Source: Bilophila wadsworthia ATCC 49260
GTDB lineage: Bacteria > Desulfobacterota > Desulfovibrionia > Desulfovibrionales > Desulfovibrionaceae
Assembly: GCF_000701705.1 (NCBI RefSeq)
Contig: NZ_JNJP01000015.1
Span: 1 to 64,000, forward strand
Direction of reading: 5' to 3'
Length of the DNA: 64,000 bases
Shown here piece after piece: positions 1 through 8,157 of this stretch. How positions within the stretch are numbered: position 1 is the first letter of the stretch; the number at the start of each line of letters is the position of its first letter. Made by a program: the position numbers and the translations under genes. Under the pieces are notes generated by a model that was given only the letters and a program-made list of their open reading frames with translations, was not told where the DNA came from and ran no database searches.

Positions 1-713
1 GGGGCTGTCCTAGCTAAGAAAAAAGAGCTAGGATAAGACCATGTATGAAAGACGCAGCAGACTAAATTATCGGCAACAGGCCGAACTCATAAAATTTTTT
101 GTGGCTGGTGCCACGGCAAGGGCTGCCGGAGAAATGGCAGGAGTAAACCGTAACACAGCCACATCCTATTTCATGCGTTTGCGACGTCTCATTGCTTCGC
201 ATCTCCCCAGTTATCGACTGTCCGGTGAAATAGAAGCCGATGAAAGTTACTTTGGAGGTGTAAGAAAAGGTAAAAGAGGACGGGGAGCTGCCGGAAAAAT
301 AGCTGTTTTTGGTTTACTGAAGAGAAACGGCAGAGTTTACACGGCAATCATTCCTGATGCCCGCACTGAAACACTTCTCCCCATCATCAAAGAACAGGTG
401 GAACCCGACAGTATAGTCTATACGGATACATTTTCAGCTTACAATGCCCTGGATATCAACGGATTCCATCATCATCGCATCAATCATTCCCAGAAGTTTG
501 CGGAACAGCATAATCATATCAATGGAATAGAAAATTTTTGGAATCAGGCCAAAAGGCACTTGCGTCGCTTTAACGGTATCAAGCCTGAACACTTTTACTG
601 GTTCCTCAAGGAATGCGAATGGCGTTTCAATGGAGGCAATCATAAACAGCTCCTAACTCAGCTAACTTATTGGGTAAAACAAGCAAAACATTAGTCTTAA
701 CTAGGACAGCCCC
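1..713 (+). mobile_element. IS1595-family (ISXO2-like) insertion sequence, complete
   Basis: The element is bounded by imperfect terminal inverted repeats. The left end begins GGGGCTGTCCTAGCTAAG at base 1, and the right end at 696-713 is the reverse complement of GGGGCTGTCCTAGTTAAG. It holds a single transposase gene. Base 714 starts the flanking sequence TAATAAAT. The left flank lies outside the window, so the expected 8-bp target duplication cannot be confirmed. Both ends and the reading frame are intact, so the copy may be active. Confidence 0.9.
41..694 (+). CDS. IS1595-family transposase (ISXO2-like DDE domain)
   Basis: This 217-residue transposase cuts and pastes the flanking insertion sequence. 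The N-terminal 50 residues look like a helix-turn-helix (ARAAGEMAGVNRNTATSYF). The ISXO2-like catalytic domain follows, with the first acidic residue in EIEADESYFGG (about residue 67), the second in IVYTDTFSAY (about 129), and the distal His-Asn/Glu region in HNHINGIENFWNQAKR (about 160-175). Length fits the short IS1016-like branch, which lacks the extra N-terminal zinc domain. It fills the element almost from repeat to repeat. The base composition is AT-richer than the neighbouring chromosomal genes, as expected of a transferred element. No frameshift is visible. Confidence 0.92.
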   Translation: MYERRSRLNYRQQAELIKFFVAGATARAAGEMAGVNRNTATSYFMRLRRLIASHLPSYRLSGEIEADESYFGGVRKGKRGRGAAGKIAVFGLLKRNGRVYTAIIPDARTETLLPIIKEQVEPDSIVYTDTFSAYNALDINGFHHHRINHSQKFAEQHNHINGIENFWNQAKRHLRRFNGIKPEHFYWFLKECEWRFNGGNHKQLLTQLTYWVKQAKH

Positions 714-788
714 TAATAAATAATCCTGGAAAACTGGCAACAGGGATTCGATAAGGTCGAAAGTCTTGGGAGGGAGAGAGGAGGGGGC

Positions 789-831
789 GTGGGGGAGGGG
801 ACCCTTCTGCAGAAGGCTCCCCTCCCCCGCA
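789..831 (-). terminator. GC-rich hairpin downstream of xerC
   Basis: A long palindrome, GGGGGAGGGGA...TCCCCTCCCCC around a central TTCTGCAGAA, sits immediately after the xerC stop. There is no T-tract on the minus strand, so it may act as an mRNA 3'-end stabiliser or weak terminator. Confidence 0.45.
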
Positions 832-1851
832 TCAGACATCCTCCCCTTCCTCCCCGCCTTTCCCCCGAACGCTTGAGCGGGGATGCGCCTTGTCGTAGAC
901 GCGCATAAGATGATCAAGGGTGATGTGCGTGTAGCGCTGGGTGGTGGAAAGGCTGGCATGGCCGAGCAGTTCCTGCACGGAGCGCATATCCGCGCCGTTC
1001 TCCAGCATGTGCGTGGCGAAGGTGTGACGCAGGGTGTGCGGCGACAGATGTTGCGGCAATCCGGCGCTTTTGCGGATCTCGTCGAGAATCCGCGCCGCCT
1101 GCCTCCGGTTGAGCCGCTTGCCTCTGTTGCCCACGAAAAGGGCTTTTTCGGCGGGCGGGGCGATGAGCGCGCGCACCCTGAGCCAGAGGAACAGCGCCCT
1201 GACGGACGTGTCGCTCAACGGCGCGATGCGTTCCTTGGAACCCTTGCCTATGACCCGGATGAAACCGCTTGCCGGGTCCACATCGTCCACATCCAGATCG
1301 AGAGCTTCGGAAATACGCAGCCCGGAACCGTAGAGCAGTTCCGCCAGCGCCAGATCGCGGGTGTGCCCGGCGTGCTCGCGGTCCGTAACCGCCTGCTCGG
1401 CCTGCCGGGAACCATCAAGGCCCGCCGCGCCGCCGGACTCCACGCTGGCCTCGTCCAGCAGGGTGAACATCTGATCCACGTTCAGCGCCGTGGGGTGGCG
1501 GAGTTCCCGCTTGGGGTTACGCACGAGCTTTGCCGGGTTCTTGTCGATTTTCTTCATCTTCATGAGATACCGGAACAGCGAGCGCAGGGCCGAAAGCTTG
1601 CGGCCAATGGAACTGCGGGCTTGGCCTTCATGAAAAAGATGCGCGGAATAGTCCTGAAAGTGGTATTTTTCCAGCTCTCCGGGCCGGGCGAGCGAGTGCT
1701 GCTCACGGTGGAGCCACTCCTCGAACTGGAGGAGATCCGTGCGGTACGCCGAGATCGTGGCCGGAGAAAATCCTTTTTGATCGGTCATCCACGTCAGGAA
1801 CTGTTCCACATCCTGCGGAAGCGGGGGCATTGCGGGGGCGGGGGTGGGCAT
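832..1851 (-). CDS. xerC: Tyrosine recombinase, XerC/XerD type
   Basis: Cytoplasmic site-specific recombinase of 339 residues, of the kind that resolves chromosome dimers at dif. An N-terminal SAM-like core-binding domain (about 10-110) is followed by the catalytic domain (about 130-325). Visible catalytic residues are Arg in GSGLRISEALDL, the HTLRH box (SPHTLRHTFATHML), the second His in LLGHASLSTTQRY, and the nucleophile Tyr in TQRYTHI. It carries an insertion of about 25 residues (ESGGAAGLDGSRQAEQAVTD) before the first catalytic Arg that typical XerC lacks. The start is supported by AAGGAATC upstream of the ATG. It lies 37 bases behind dprA on the same strand, probably co-transcribed. XerC is preferred over XerD from this context only. 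Confidence 0.85.
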   Translation of the reverse strand: MPTPAPAMPPLPQDVEQFLTWMTDQKGFSPATISAYRTDLLQFEEWLHREQHSLARPGELEKYHFQDYSAHLFHEGQARSSIGRKLSALRSLFRYLMKMKKIDKNPAKLVRNPKRELRHPTALNVDQMFTLLDEASVESGGAAGLDGSRQAEQAVTDREHAGHTRDLALAELLYGSGLRISEALDLDVDDVDPASGFIRVIGKGSKERIAPLSDTSVRALFLWLRVRALIAPPAEKALFVGNRGKRLNRRQAARILDEIRKSAGLPQHLSPHTLRHTFATHMLENGADMRSVQELLGHASLSTTQRYTHITLDHLMRVYDKAHPRSSVRGKGGEEGEDV

Positions 1852-1888
1852 CGAAGATTCCTTATAATGGTAAACGGCGGGCCGGCGA

Positions 1889-3178
1889 TCAGGTCAACGC
1901 GTAGCGGAGATCGGGGCGCTGGCGGATCAGGCCCCGTACTTCGAGGATGATGAGCGTGGAACCGGCTTCGCCGGGATCACATCCAAGCGATTGGCAAACG
2001 TCGTCGATGGCGCGGGGGCTTTGGGCGAGGAGCGTCAGGATGCGGCCTTCAAGCGTGCTGCGGTCCGGTTGCCTGAGAGGCGGGGGGGCGGCGGGAGCGG
2101 ACTGGAAAGGCTCCTGATGCACGTCGAGGCTGTAAGGCCGTGGCGCGGAATCCGGCTGAGGGAGGAGCGTTTTGAGTTGGGCGGAAAGATCCGAAAGGAT
2201 GTCGGAGAAGGAAAAGATCGGCTGCGCGCCATCACGGATGAGCTTCTGGCAACCTTCGGCATATTTCGAGCCGATGCCGCCGGGCACGGCGTAGACGGCG
2301 CGGTTCTGCTCAAGCGCGAGCCGGGCGGTGATGAGGCTGCCGCTGCGGAGGGCGGCTTCCACGACTACGACGCCGAGCGAAAGGCCGCTGATGATCCGGT
2401 TGCGGATGGGGAAATGCCGGGGGTCCGGAAGCGTTCCGGGCGCGTATTCCGAAATGAGCAGGCCCCGTTGGATGATCGACCGGCGCAGTCCGTCATTTTC
2501 TTTGGGGTAGCAGACATCGGAGCCCGCGCCGAGCACGGCGATGGTCCCGCCCGGCAGATCAAGGGCGGCGAGATGTGCCTGCTTGTCGATGCCGATGGCG
2601 AGGCCGGAAACCACGGTGATGCCCGAGGCCGCGAGGCCGCTGGCTATGGCTTGCGCCGCGCGGATGCCTTCCCTGCTGCATGTCCGGGTGCCGACGATGC
2701 TCACGCAGGGATTTCCGAGCAGGCTCATGTCTCCTTGGCAGTAGAGGCGTATCGGCGCATCCGGCAATTCCTTGAGCAGCGCGGGGTAGCGGCTGTCGGT
2801 CCAGAGCAGGACGGTTCCAGTGAGTTTCCGTGTTGCATCCCATTCTTTCCGGGCGGGCTCGCGCCATTTTTCCGAGCGGAATTCGCGGATCAGGTCTTCC
2901 CGCAAGCCCGCTTCGCGCCAGCCGTTGGCGCGCCGCACGGCCTCGAATGCCGAGCCGAACGCATCCAGAAGGCGTTTGCGGCTTCTGGCTCCGAGCCCGT
3001 CGGTATGCGAAAGGGCCAGCGCCGCCCAGAATTCGGCGCGTGAGGCGGCGTCCAGAGCGCCGAGCGCGGTGGGCACGGCGGGGATATCCACGGCGTAGGG
3101 CGCGTCAATGGGGCGTTCGGGCTCGCGCAGTTCGCAGCCGGGCGAGTCGTTTTCGGGAAAAAGGTCGGTTTTTCTCAT
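1889..3178 (-). CDS. dprA: DNA-processing protein DprA
   Basis: DprA loads RecA on incoming single-stranded DNA during natural transformation, and is common in bacteria of unproven competence. The 429-residue protein has a N-terminal SAM/HhH-like region (about 45-125), the Rossmann-type DprA core (about 140-345) and a C-terminal winged helix (about 370-425). Diagnostic core stretches are SIVGTRTCSREG (the GSRxxS site reads GTRTCS here), VVSGLAIGIDKQAH and IAVLGAGSDVCYPKEN. The first 40 residues are an extra low-homology leader, so the true start might lie slightly downstream. It precedes xerC by 37 bases, a pairing seen in many proteobacteria. Confidence 0.92.
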   Translation of the reverse strand: MRKTDLFPENDSPGCELREPERPIDAPYAVDIPAVPTALGALDAASRAEFWAALALSHTDGLGARSRKRLLDAFGSAFEAVRRANGWREAGLREDLIREFRSEKWREPARKEWDATRKLTGTVLLWTDSRYPALLKELPDAPIRLYCQGDMSLLGNPCVSIVGTRTCSREGIRAAQAIASGLAASGITVVSGLAIGIDKQAHLAALDLPGGTIAVLGAGSDVCYPKENDGLRRSIIQRGLLISEYAPGTLPDPRHFPIRNRIISGLSLGVVVVEAALRSGSLITARLALEQNRAVYAVPGGIGSKYAEGCQKLIRDGAQPIFSFSDILSDLSAQLKTLLPQPDSAPRPYSLDVHQEPFQSAPAAPPPLRQPDRSTLEGRILTLLAQSPRAIDDVCQSLGCDPGEAGSTLIILEVRGLIRQRPDLRYALT

Positions 3179-3321
3179 GATCGTCCTGATGTTGGGCTGT
3201 CCAGCATACGGGGAACACCGCCGGATTTCAAGCGACGGGGGATATGCGTGCGGATTGTTTCCGGGGAAGGGATCGGGTAGGGTGGGGCGGTTTCAAGCAC
3301 TTTAGAAGAGAAGGAGTTCCT

Positions 3322-3798
3322 GTGAGCAAGGAATATGATCCGTTCATGCATACGGCGGAACATGTGTTGAACCAGACGATGGTGCGCATGTTCGGGTGCG
3401 GGCGTTCGTTCAGTTCGCATTTGAATGCGGACAAGTCCAAATGTGACTATCATTTTCCGCGTCCGCTGGAAGACGCCGAGGCCTCCGAACTGGAGCGGAG
3501 GATCAACGAGGTATTGGCACAGCATATGCCGGTGCGGACGGAGATGCTCCCCCGCGAAGAGGCGGGCAAGCTGGTCGATCTCGGTCGGCTCCCGGCGCAT
3601 CTTGAAGGCGAAGAGGAGCTGATGGTCCGCATCGTGACCGTGGGCGATTATGATATTTGCCCCTGCATCGGGGAGCATGTTGAAAATACATCCGAGGTCG
3701 GCGCGTTTCGGCTGGTTTCGCACGATTTTACTCCGCCGCAGGGCGATGGAGAGGCCGGACGCCTCAGAATCCGCTTCAAATTGAAGAAAAACGCCTGA
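3322..3798 (+). CDS. Stand-alone tRNA-synthetase editing (SAD) domain protein, AlaX/ThrRS-like
   Basis: A 158-residue cytoplasmic protein resembling the second additional domain shared by threonyl- and alanyl-tRNA synthetases. In free-standing AlaX proteins this domain hydrolyses mischarged aminoacyl-tRNA. The zinc-site residues are visible as HTAEH near the N-terminus (HxxxH) and CIGEH near residue 120 (CxxxH). The GTG at 3322 is chosen because AAGGAG stands 6 bases before it; the upstream open frame is not conserved-looking. It is divergent from dprA with a 143-base gap. The protein is shorter than most AlaX, and which tRNA it edits cannot be told from sequence. Confidence 0.75.
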   Translation: MSKEYDPFMHTAEHVLNQTMVRMFGCGRSFSSHLNADKSKCDYHFPRPLEDAEASELERRINEVLAQHMPVRTEMLPREEAGKLVDLGRLPAHLEGEEELMVRIVTVGDYDICPCIGEHVENTSEVGAFRLVSHDFTPPQGDGEAGRLRIRFKLKKNA

Positions 3799-3865
3799 TC
3801 TAGGCCGTTTTACAAGACGGGAATTTCGTGTTTTACTTGAAGATATACATTATCTGGAGGCCAAA

Positions 3866-4795
3866 ATGCCAATAAAAGCTGCTGTTATGGGTTTGGGCAA
3901 TATCGGACGTTACGCCATCGAAGCGCTGGAAATCCAGCCCGATTTCACCTGCGTGGGCGTCATTCGCCGGAAAGAATCCCTTGGAAAGGATGCGCACGAT
4001 CTGCGCGGCGTTCCGGAATACGCCAGCCTTGCGGATCTGGAAGCCGTGTCCGGCAAGCCGGATGTCGTGCTGCTGTGCGCCCCTTCCCGCAAGATCCCCG
4101 AAGTCGCGGGCGATCTGCTCGGCAGGGGCTATAACACCGTGGACAGCTTCGACATCCACGACCGGATTGTCGAAACCATCGGCCTGCTTGAAGCGCAGGC
4201 CGTGAAGGGCAAGGCCGTGGCCATCACCGCCGCCGGATGGGACCCCGGCACGGACTCCGTGATGCGCGCCCTGTTTGAGGCGATGGCCCCTGTGGGCGTT
4301 ACCTTCACCAACTTCGGGCGCGGCCGTTCCATGGGCCACTCCGTAGCCGCCCGCGCCATTGCCGGCGTGGCCGACGCCACCTCGATCACCATTCCTCTGG
4401 GCGGCGGGCGCCATTCCCGCCTCGTCTATGTGGTGCTTGAGGAAGGCGCGACGTTTGAGGCCGTGAAGGCCGCGATTCAGGCCGACCCCTATTTCAGCCA
4501 TGATCCGCTGGATGTGCGGCAGGTGACCAAGGACGAGCTGCCCCGCGTGGCGGACGCCTCCCACGGGGTGCTGATGGAGCGCGTCGGCGCTTCCGGGCTC
4601 ACCGCCAACCAGCATTTCACGTTCGACATGCGCATCGACAACCCGGCTTTGACCGCTCAGGTCCTCGTGTCCAGCGCCCGCGCCGCCGTGCGCCTTGCCC
4701 AGTCCGGGCGTTCCGGTGCGTATACGCTGATCGATGTGCCGCCCGTCCTGCTCCTGCCCGGCGAACGCATCGACAACATCGGCCGTCTCGTCTAG
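3866..4795 (+). CDS. ddh: meso-Diaminopimelate D-dehydrogenase
   Basis: NADPH-dependent enzyme converting tetrahydrodipicolinate plus ammonia to meso-diaminopimelate in one step, a short route to lysine and peptidoglycan precursors. The 309-residue protein starts with a Rossmann fold (AAVMGLGNIGRYAIEALE), continues with CAPSRKIPEVA and the substrate region TVDSFDIHDRI and AAGWDPGTDSVMR, and ends with the dimerisation part (GLTANQHFTFDMRIDNPALTAQV). These match the Corynebacterium-type Ddh family at normal length. TCTGGAGG lies seven bases before the ATG. A good intrinsic terminator follows, so it is probably monocistronic or the last gene after the SAD protein. Confidence 0.92.
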   Translation: MPIKAAVMGLGNIGRYAIEALEIQPDFTCVGVIRRKESLGKDAHDLRGVPEYASLADLEAVSGKPDVVLLCAPSRKIPEVAGDLLGRGYNTVDSFDIHDRIVETIGLLEAQAVKGKAVAITAAGWDPGTDSVMRALFEAMAPVGVTFTNFGRGRSMGHSVAARAIAGVADATSITIPLGGGRHSRLVYVVLEEGATFEAVKAAIQADPYFSHDPLDVRQVTKDELPRVADASHGVLMERVGASGLTANQHFTFDMRIDNPALTAQVLVSSARAAVRLAQSGRSGAYTLIDVPPVLLLPGERIDNIGRLV

Positions 4796-4820
4796 CGGGC
4801 TGCCGGACGGTGACGTTTCC

Positions 4821-4849
4821 AAGGGCCTTCCTCCGGGGAGGCCCTTTTT
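4821..4849 (+). terminator. Intrinsic terminator after ddh
   Basis: Stem AAGGGCCT / AGGCCCTT with loop TCCTCCGGGG, followed by a short T-run. Confidence 0.8.
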
Positions 4850-4945
4850 ATTTGCCATATTACGGTGAATAAACGCTTTTCCCCATTTTTGCCAGCCGCT
4901 AACGATTACCGGACCTCCCTTCCCCGATTCTTTGCGCACCATATG

Positions 4946-4978
4946 AAAAAGGCCCGGAAAGTCGCCTTTCCGAGCCTT
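4946..4978 (-). terminator. Rho-independent terminator, minus strand
   Basis: Read on the minus strand, AAGGCTCGGAAAGG and CTTTCCGGGCCTT form a stem followed by TTTTTC. It lies about 170 bases downstream of tRNA-Gly and may be a second stop for that transcript. The rest of the 300 bases between ddh and the tRNA holds no supportable gene. Confidence 0.6.
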
Positions 4979-5100
4979 CTTCATGAACGTAATAAAATGT
5001 TCGTCTATGAAATGGCGCTGCAACAGGATTGTTGCAGGCCGTACACGGGAATGTTGTGTATCTATTTCATAACGCTTCCCTTGAGGAAGCGGAGCCAAAG

Positions 5101-5136
5101 AAAAACCCTCGCTCCAGCCTTAAGGCGAGCAAGGGC
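5101..5136 (-). terminator. Terminator directly after tRNA-Gly
   Basis: Minus-strand reading gives GCTCGC...GCGAG-GG followed by TTTTTCTTT, starting about ten bases beyond the tRNA 3' end. Confidence 0.6.
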
Positions 5137-5145
5137 GAAAATATA

Positions 5146-5220
<75 letters not shown>

Positions 5221-5391
5221 AGAACGAGGGAGTGTTTATAACGGACAGCGCTTTCCGTCAAGCTTTTTTTGCAAAAAAAGAAAACTTTTTTTGCCGGACC
5301 CGGCGAGGCAAGGCGTTGCATCGGGTGAGAGGATGCTGTACACAGCAAAGGCTTTGTTGTTTTTCAACCTGTTGCGTGAGGATAGTCCGCC

Positions 5392-6555
5392 GTGTCGCGC
5401 CGTTTTTCCTTGTTTGGGGCTTGTCTGCTGTGTTTGTTGTTGTCCGCCTGCGGCGGGAAGTCAACCCGGCCTGATGTCGTCCAGCCTGATGTGCCGGAGG
5501 CCGTGCGCGTCACGCCGCTGGAAACCCCCGGCGTATTCCCGGTTTCGGAGGCTGAGGCGCAGCGCCTTTCGCGGGGGCTGGCTCCGGCCCGGCAAGGTAT
5601 GCGCTCATGGAAGGATATGCGTTTTGCGGTGGAGCAGAGCCTTGCCTACGTGCGGGCGAAACCTTCGTCCCGTGTGGCCGTGAACTACCCTGCGCTTCAA
5701 GTGACCTACGGCGAGATGGAAAAAGGGCTCGAACGCTTGCTGCGTCTGCTTCCTTTCCTTGATAAGGCCCCGGAAGTGCTGGCTTCCGACTTCCGTTGGG
5801 TTCGCATCGGCCCGGACTTCGGCTTCACCGGCTATTACGAGCCGGAGATCCCGGCGTCCCACGTCCGCAAGGGGCGTTTCCAATACCCTATCTACAAATC
5901 CCCTCCGGATCTGCGCAAAAAGCGCCCTTATCACACCCGTCACGCCATCGACTGCAAGGGCGCGTTGAAGGGGCGCGGGCTGGAACTGGCGTGGGTGGAA
6001 GATCCGGTGGACATCTTCATGCTCCAGATTCAGGGGTCTGGACGGCTGCGTTTTGAGGACGGGTCGGTGCGCTCTGTGCTGTACGACGGGCAGAACGGGC
6101 ACAAGTATGTGGCGCTTGGCCGGGTCATGGTCGATCGGGGGCTGTTGAAACGGGAAGAGGTGAGCATGTTCTCCATCCGGGAATGGTTGGCCGCGCACCC
6201 CGATCAGGTGACGGACCTGCTGGACACGAACCCGAGCTATGTGTTCTTCAAACTCGGCAAGCCGGGGACTTCGGGTTCCAAAGGCAGCATGGGCCGCAGG
6301 ATCACGCCGTGGGTGAGCGTGGCCACCGACCAGAGCGTCTTGCCCAACGGCCTGCTGACGCTGATGAACGTCACGCTGCCCGACGAGGGGGGCGAACACA
6401 GTGTCCCGTTCAACGCGCTGACGTTGCCGCAGGATACGGGCGGGGCGATCAAGCGCAACCGCGTGGATCTGTTCTGCGGCAACGGCGAAACGGCGACGCA
6501 CACGGCCAGTTATCTGGACAACCGGGGAGCGGTGTTTCTGCTGCTTCCTCGATAG
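5392..6555 (+). CDS. mltA: Membrane-bound lytic murein transglycosylase A (MltA)
   Basis: Outer-membrane-anchored lipoprotein that cleaves glycan strands to 1,6-anhydromuropeptides. The 387 residues begin with a lipoprotein signal whose lipobox ends LLSAC (Cys about 20). The MltA barrel includes GYYEPEIPAS (about 145) and LQIQGSGRLRF. The C-terminal 3D domain carries DTGGAIKRNRVDLFCGNG (about 345), containing the catalytic-type Asp. Length is usual for the family. Translation starts at GTG with GAGGAT upstream; no in-frame ATG gives a signal peptide. It is followed by a 135-base gap with a small hairpin before the O-acyltransferase gene. Confidence 0.94.
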   Translation: MSRRFSLFGACLLCLLLSACGGKSTRPDVVQPDVPEAVRVTPLETPGVFPVSEAEAQRLSRGLAPARQGMRSWKDMRFAVEQSLAYVRAKPSSRVAVNYPALQVTYGEMEKGLERLLRLLPFLDKAPEVLASDFRWVRIGPDFGFTGYYEPEIPASHVRKGRFQYPIYKSPPDLRKKRPYHTRHAIDCKGALKGRGLELAWVEDPVDIFMLQIQGSGRLRFEDGSVRSVLYDGQNGHKYVALGRVMVDRGLLKREEVSMFSIREWLAAHPDQVTDLLDTNPSYVFFKLGKPGTSGSKGSMGRRITPWVSVATDQSVLPNGLLTLMNVTLPDEGGEHSVPFNALTLPQDTGGAIKRNRVDLFCGNGETATHTASYLDNRGAVFLLLPR

Positions 6556-6690
6556 GATTTTGAAAACGCCAGCGTTTCTCACCGGATAGGTGAGAACGCC
6601 GAGGCGGTTTGCTTGCAAGGGGCGTGCGTTTTCGCTATCGTGCGGAGATCGCGCGCCCTTGCGCATGACCTTTTGCCCGGATAGGCACAG

Positions 6691-8139
6691 ATGAATTTCG
6701 TTACGCTGGAGTTCGCAACCTTTTTCCTGTTCGTCCTTGTCGCGGGCTGGCTGCTGCGTGAGAGGGACGGGGAATACAGGGCGTTTCTGCTCGTCTGCAA
6801 TCTCTTTTTTTATGCGCTCGCGGGCATGGCCTTTGTCCCATTGCTGCTGGCCGTGGCGGTGCTCAACTGGGGGGCCGTCCACCTGATGTCCCGTTTTTCG
6901 GGGCAGCCGCGCAAACGGAAAGGCGTCATCGCGCTGGACGTGGCCCTGCATGTGGCCCTGCTGGCGTTCTTCAAGTATTATGAATTCCTCATTCTGGGCT
7001 TGGAATCGCTGGCAAGCGCCGCCGGGCTCGACACCGGCATCCTGCGCCATGCGTTGCCCTCGATGGAGATCCTGTTCCCCGTAGGGCTGTCTTTTTACAC
7101 GTTCCAGGGGTTGTCCTACGCCATCGATCATTACCGCTGCCCGGACGAGCCGCCGCGCGCGTTTCTGGACGTGCTGCTGTTCGTGTCCTTCTTCCCCACG
7201 ATCATGGCGGGGCCGATCATGCGCGCCCGGCAGTTCCTGCCGCAGCTCGGGCACCGGACATGGGATTCCCGCGACTTGCAGGAAGGGTTCGCGCTTATCC
7301 TCAGCGGGCTGTTCAAGAAGGTCGTGATCGCCAGCTACCTGTCCGAGCATATCGTGCGTGACGTGTTCGAATCGCCGGAATTTTACTCCTCGTGGACGAT
7401 CCTCGCCGCCGTGTATGCCTACTCCATACAGATCTTCTGTGATTTTTCAGGATATTCGGACATGGCGATCGGCGTGGGGCGGCTCATGGGGTTCCGCCTG
7501 CCGGAGAACTTCCGTTCACCGTACCTTGCGTTGAACATACAGGATTTCTGGCGGCGCTGGCATATCACCCTGTCCCTGTGGCTCCGCGACTACCTGTATA
7601 TCCCGCTTGGCGGGAGCCGCCGGGGGAACCGCTACCTGAACCTGATCATCACGATGGCGCTCGGCGGGCTGTGGCACGGCTCGAATATCCGTTTTCTGGT
7701 CTGGGGAGTCATGCATGGGGTGGGGCTGGCCGTCGTCCATGCCTTCCATGAACTGAAAAAGCGTTTCTGGCCGGATGGGTTCACGCCCAGCCCGGCTTTG
7801 CACTGGTGCGGCGTGGGCGCGGCATGGCTGCTGACGTTCCACTTCGTGTCCTTCCTGTGGGTATTTTTCCGGGCGGAAGACATGGAGCGGAGCCTTGAAA
7901 TCCTGCGCCGCGTCTTTGTCTTCGGGCAGCCCGGCGAAGGTTTCCCGTTACTGGTGATCCCCGCGGTGCTCATAGGTCTGGCGCTGCAGCTTTTCGGGGC
8001 GAGGCTGTTCGCGGCGTTCGTGGATGCGCAGGAGCGCCTGCCGTGGGCTGTGCAGGCGGTGGTCCTTGCGCTCGTGGGCGGTTTTATCCTGAAGATGGGT
8101 CCGGATGGCGTCATGCCTTTCATTTATTTCCAATTTTGA
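6691..8139 (+). CDS. MBOAT-family O-acyltransferase (AlgI/DltB-like)
   Basis: Polytopic inner-membrane protein of 482 residues that in AlgI/DltB-type systems moves acyl groups from the cytoplasm to an extracytoplasmic acceptor. MBOAT hallmarks are FWRRWHITLSLWLRDYLYIP (about 290) and the catalytic-type His in LGGLWHGSNIRFLVWG (about 323), with a second conserved His shortly after (VMHG). About ten hydrophobic segments are evident. Only 18 bases separate it from the next gene, whose SGNH domain is the usual extracytoplasmic partner in such systems, so the two probably modify a surface polymer together. The acceptor polymer cannot be named; alginate genes are absent here. Confidence 0.9.
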   Translation: MNFVTLEFATFFLFVLVAGWLLRERDGEYRAFLLVCNLFFYALAGMAFVPLLLAVAVLNWGAVHLMSRFSGQPRKRKGVIALDVALHVALLAFFKYYEFLILGLESLASAAGLDTGILRHALPSMEILFPVGLSFYTFQGLSYAIDHYRCPDEPPRAFLDVLLFVSFFPTIMAGPIMRARQFLPQLGHRTWDSRDLQEGFALILSGLFKKVVIASYLSEHIVRDVFESPEFYSSWTILAAVYAYSIQIFCDFSGYSDMAIGVGRLMGFRLPENFRSPYLALNIQDFWRRWHITLSLWLRDYLYIPLGGSRRGNRYLNLIITMALGGLWHGSNIRFLVWGVMHGVGLAVVHAFHELKKRFWPDGFTPSPALHWCGVGAAWLLTFHFVSFLWVFFRAEDMERSLEILRRVFVFGQPGEGFPLLVIPAVLIGLALQLFGARLFAAFVDAQERLPWAVQAVVLALVGGFILKMGPDGVMPFIYFQF

Positions 8140-8157
8140 TTTCATGAGGGGCCGTGC

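Noticed and set aside
5605..7350. A 581-codon minus-strand frame
   Set aside because: Opposes mltA and the MBOAT gene; no homology-like motifs.
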